Below are positions 63,601 through 64,000 of a stretch of 64,000 bases of DNA, piece by piece. The first letter of the stretch is position 1; every line of letters begins with the position of its first letter. Source of the DNA: an uncultured Pelagibacteraceae bacterium (GTDB taxonomy: Bacteria; Pseudomonadota; Alphaproteobacteria; Pelagibacterales; Pelagibacteraceae); the NCBI GenBank assembly GCA_902571095.1, contig CACGAV010000002.1:1-64000 (forward strand), read 5' to 3'. Made by a program: the position numbers and the translations under genes. The notes under the pieces are model-generated. The model was not told the origin of the DNA. It did no database searches and saw nothing but the letters and a program-made list of their open reading frames with translations.

Positions 63601-63770
63601 CTTGCACCCGTATATTGGGTTGATATTACAACTTCAGGAGGCTGAAGATTTTTTGGTAGTTCTCTGGTGCTTAGCTCAAAAAAAGTGTAAAGACCAAAAA
63701 TTACAATCAGCATAGAAAAAACAGCACTCAAAACTGGTCTTTTTATATTAAGCAAACAAAAGTTATGCAT
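60639..63770 (-). CDS. RND-family efflux transporter permease
   Basis: 1043 aa; FELSTRELPKNLQPPEVVISTQYTGASPSIIASEISEPIE; TM blocks with AIVTDDSVVMTE, IGIATKNSILIVDWANQLR. Confidence 0.95.
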   Translation of the reverse strand: MHNFCLLNIKRPVLSAVFSMLIVIFGLYTFFELSTRELPKNLQPPEVVISTQYTGASPSIIASEISEPIELAIGGAEGIKSIDTLSEIGRSTIKIEFFTSIKIDDAANDIRERIARIIDNLPDDSKAPEVRKASAGFSTSMWLSVSSSSWSSLDIGDYVKRNLVDAFSSVSGTGRVIVGGINEKAVRAYLNPVKLSANDLDIREVENSIRKNNIAVPAGTLEANNVDLTLDLGKTYTDINSIKKLPIKKIKGKIITLGDLGEIKYGPVSEKTLFKAQSPDALNENTVGIGIYARTNESTVTLSKNIRNKIEEVNKTLPDGLKLSVSFDRATYIKEAIQMCYQSIILALALVVAIIYLFLGNIRATIVPAVTLPVSLIGACLGLWIFGLTVNVFTLLAIILSVAIVTDDSVVMTESIYHRVENGDSPLVAAATGSKNVIFAILSTSIILLATFAPLLFIEGISGTLFREMAITLSITIVISTFTALSIAPMLGSKLLNRKKTRSKLILKFERLFDSFGEFYYETLKYWIKKPKTIIWFMIFVVFFASFLFKITPKTLLERNPDRGVYLVFGKTDESSSFEYTVDKAEKVEKRLLPLLQDDNEPYQKLIMRVPGFGRSSQSYNSFIIIALLDNWKDRKDSAQKIVRKAIGKIVTVPGTMAFPLTPNSVRVSNYQKPVVVTMTGPSYESLYKWQNSVISKLRKNRGLADITSDYSKNKPEVQLVIDENKAKDLGLSIQAIGRSIETLFSGKTVTTLNESGKEYPIILQADLRDRRKTESLSKIFVRSDTTGKLISLANVVSFEERGSPKLLTRYQRSKSVTLTARLVGGYTLNEALNFIEKTIDEEAPTAGIFFKGKSLDLKEASSELIIIFALALVSAYLVMAGTFNAWRQPFVVMLTVPLAALGGLIFILLFNSTINIFSQIALVVLIGIATKNSILIVDWANQLRLKGKSIENAIVESCLRRFRPIMMTSLSTLIAMIPLIIGNIGPGAGEGIRLAVGCTIFGGMLISTFLTLFTTPVFYLLLCKNSKRVDEVDIQLDKELSK

Positions 63771-63771
63771 A

Positions 63772-64000
63772 TTATTTTATTAATGGTTTAACCTGCATTC
63801 CATCGGCGAGCCTAGCCAAACCTTCTTTAACAATCTTGTCATTTATGATCAAACCTTCTAAAATTTCAAGGTTTCCGCCTTTTCTAATTCCTGTTTTTAC
63901 CTCAATTTTTTCAATTTTGTTATTTTCAACAATTTTGTAAACAAACTTTTTATCATCTTCAAAAATTATACTGGTATCTGCAACAGAGAGTGCTTGCTTT
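63772..64000 (-). CDS. RND efflux membrane fusion (periplasmic adaptor) protein, C-terminal part, truncated by window edge
   Basis: Reverse-strand reading frame ending ...LADGMQVKPLIK*, immediately upstream of the RND permease gene. Confidence 0.75.
   Translation of the reverse strand, partial: KQALSVADTSIIFEDDKKFVYKIVENNKIEKIEVKTGIRKGGNLEILEGLIINDKIVKEGLARLADGMQVKPLIK

Overview
This 64 kb window is an AT-rich, very densely packed chromosomal segment that looks like a streamlined alphaproteobacterium of the SAR11/Pelagibacterales type. That placement is inferred from gene content, base composition and compactness; I ran no database search. About 57 protein-coding genes cover nearly the whole window. 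Main blocks: dnaK-grpE / rdgB; rsmI; maeB; murJ-trpS-nfu; tsaB(short)-fur-miaB-phoH-ybeY-lnt-metK; nusA-infB-rbfA-rpsO-pnp; fabI-fabB-fabA / irr-katG-DUF2061; coaBC-ubiB-ubiE / mutM; rpsT-dnaA-dnaN-gyrB (candidate origin region); regB and regA flanking a four-gene polyamine operon; bioY plus an ABC ATPase / polA; chvI-chvG-ahcY; tsaE-amgK-like-murU-like; and an RND efflux system. I saw no rRNA, tRNA, CRISPR array, prophage or transposon. The most interesting points are: (1) the regB-[aguA-aguB-deoxyhypusine-synthase-like-PLP decarboxylase]-regA locus, which could encode a complete arginine-to-homospermidine-type route; (2) an Irr/ICE-like operator overlapping the katG promoter, next to irr, with a DUF2061 gene coupled to katG; (3) a terminator-like hairpin directly upstream of nusA where rimP would normally sit; (4) a miniaturised TsaB whose start overlaps a divergent gene; (5) near-zero divergent intergenic regions; (6) palindromes immediately upstream of polA. 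No wholly novel defence or mobile system was evident.
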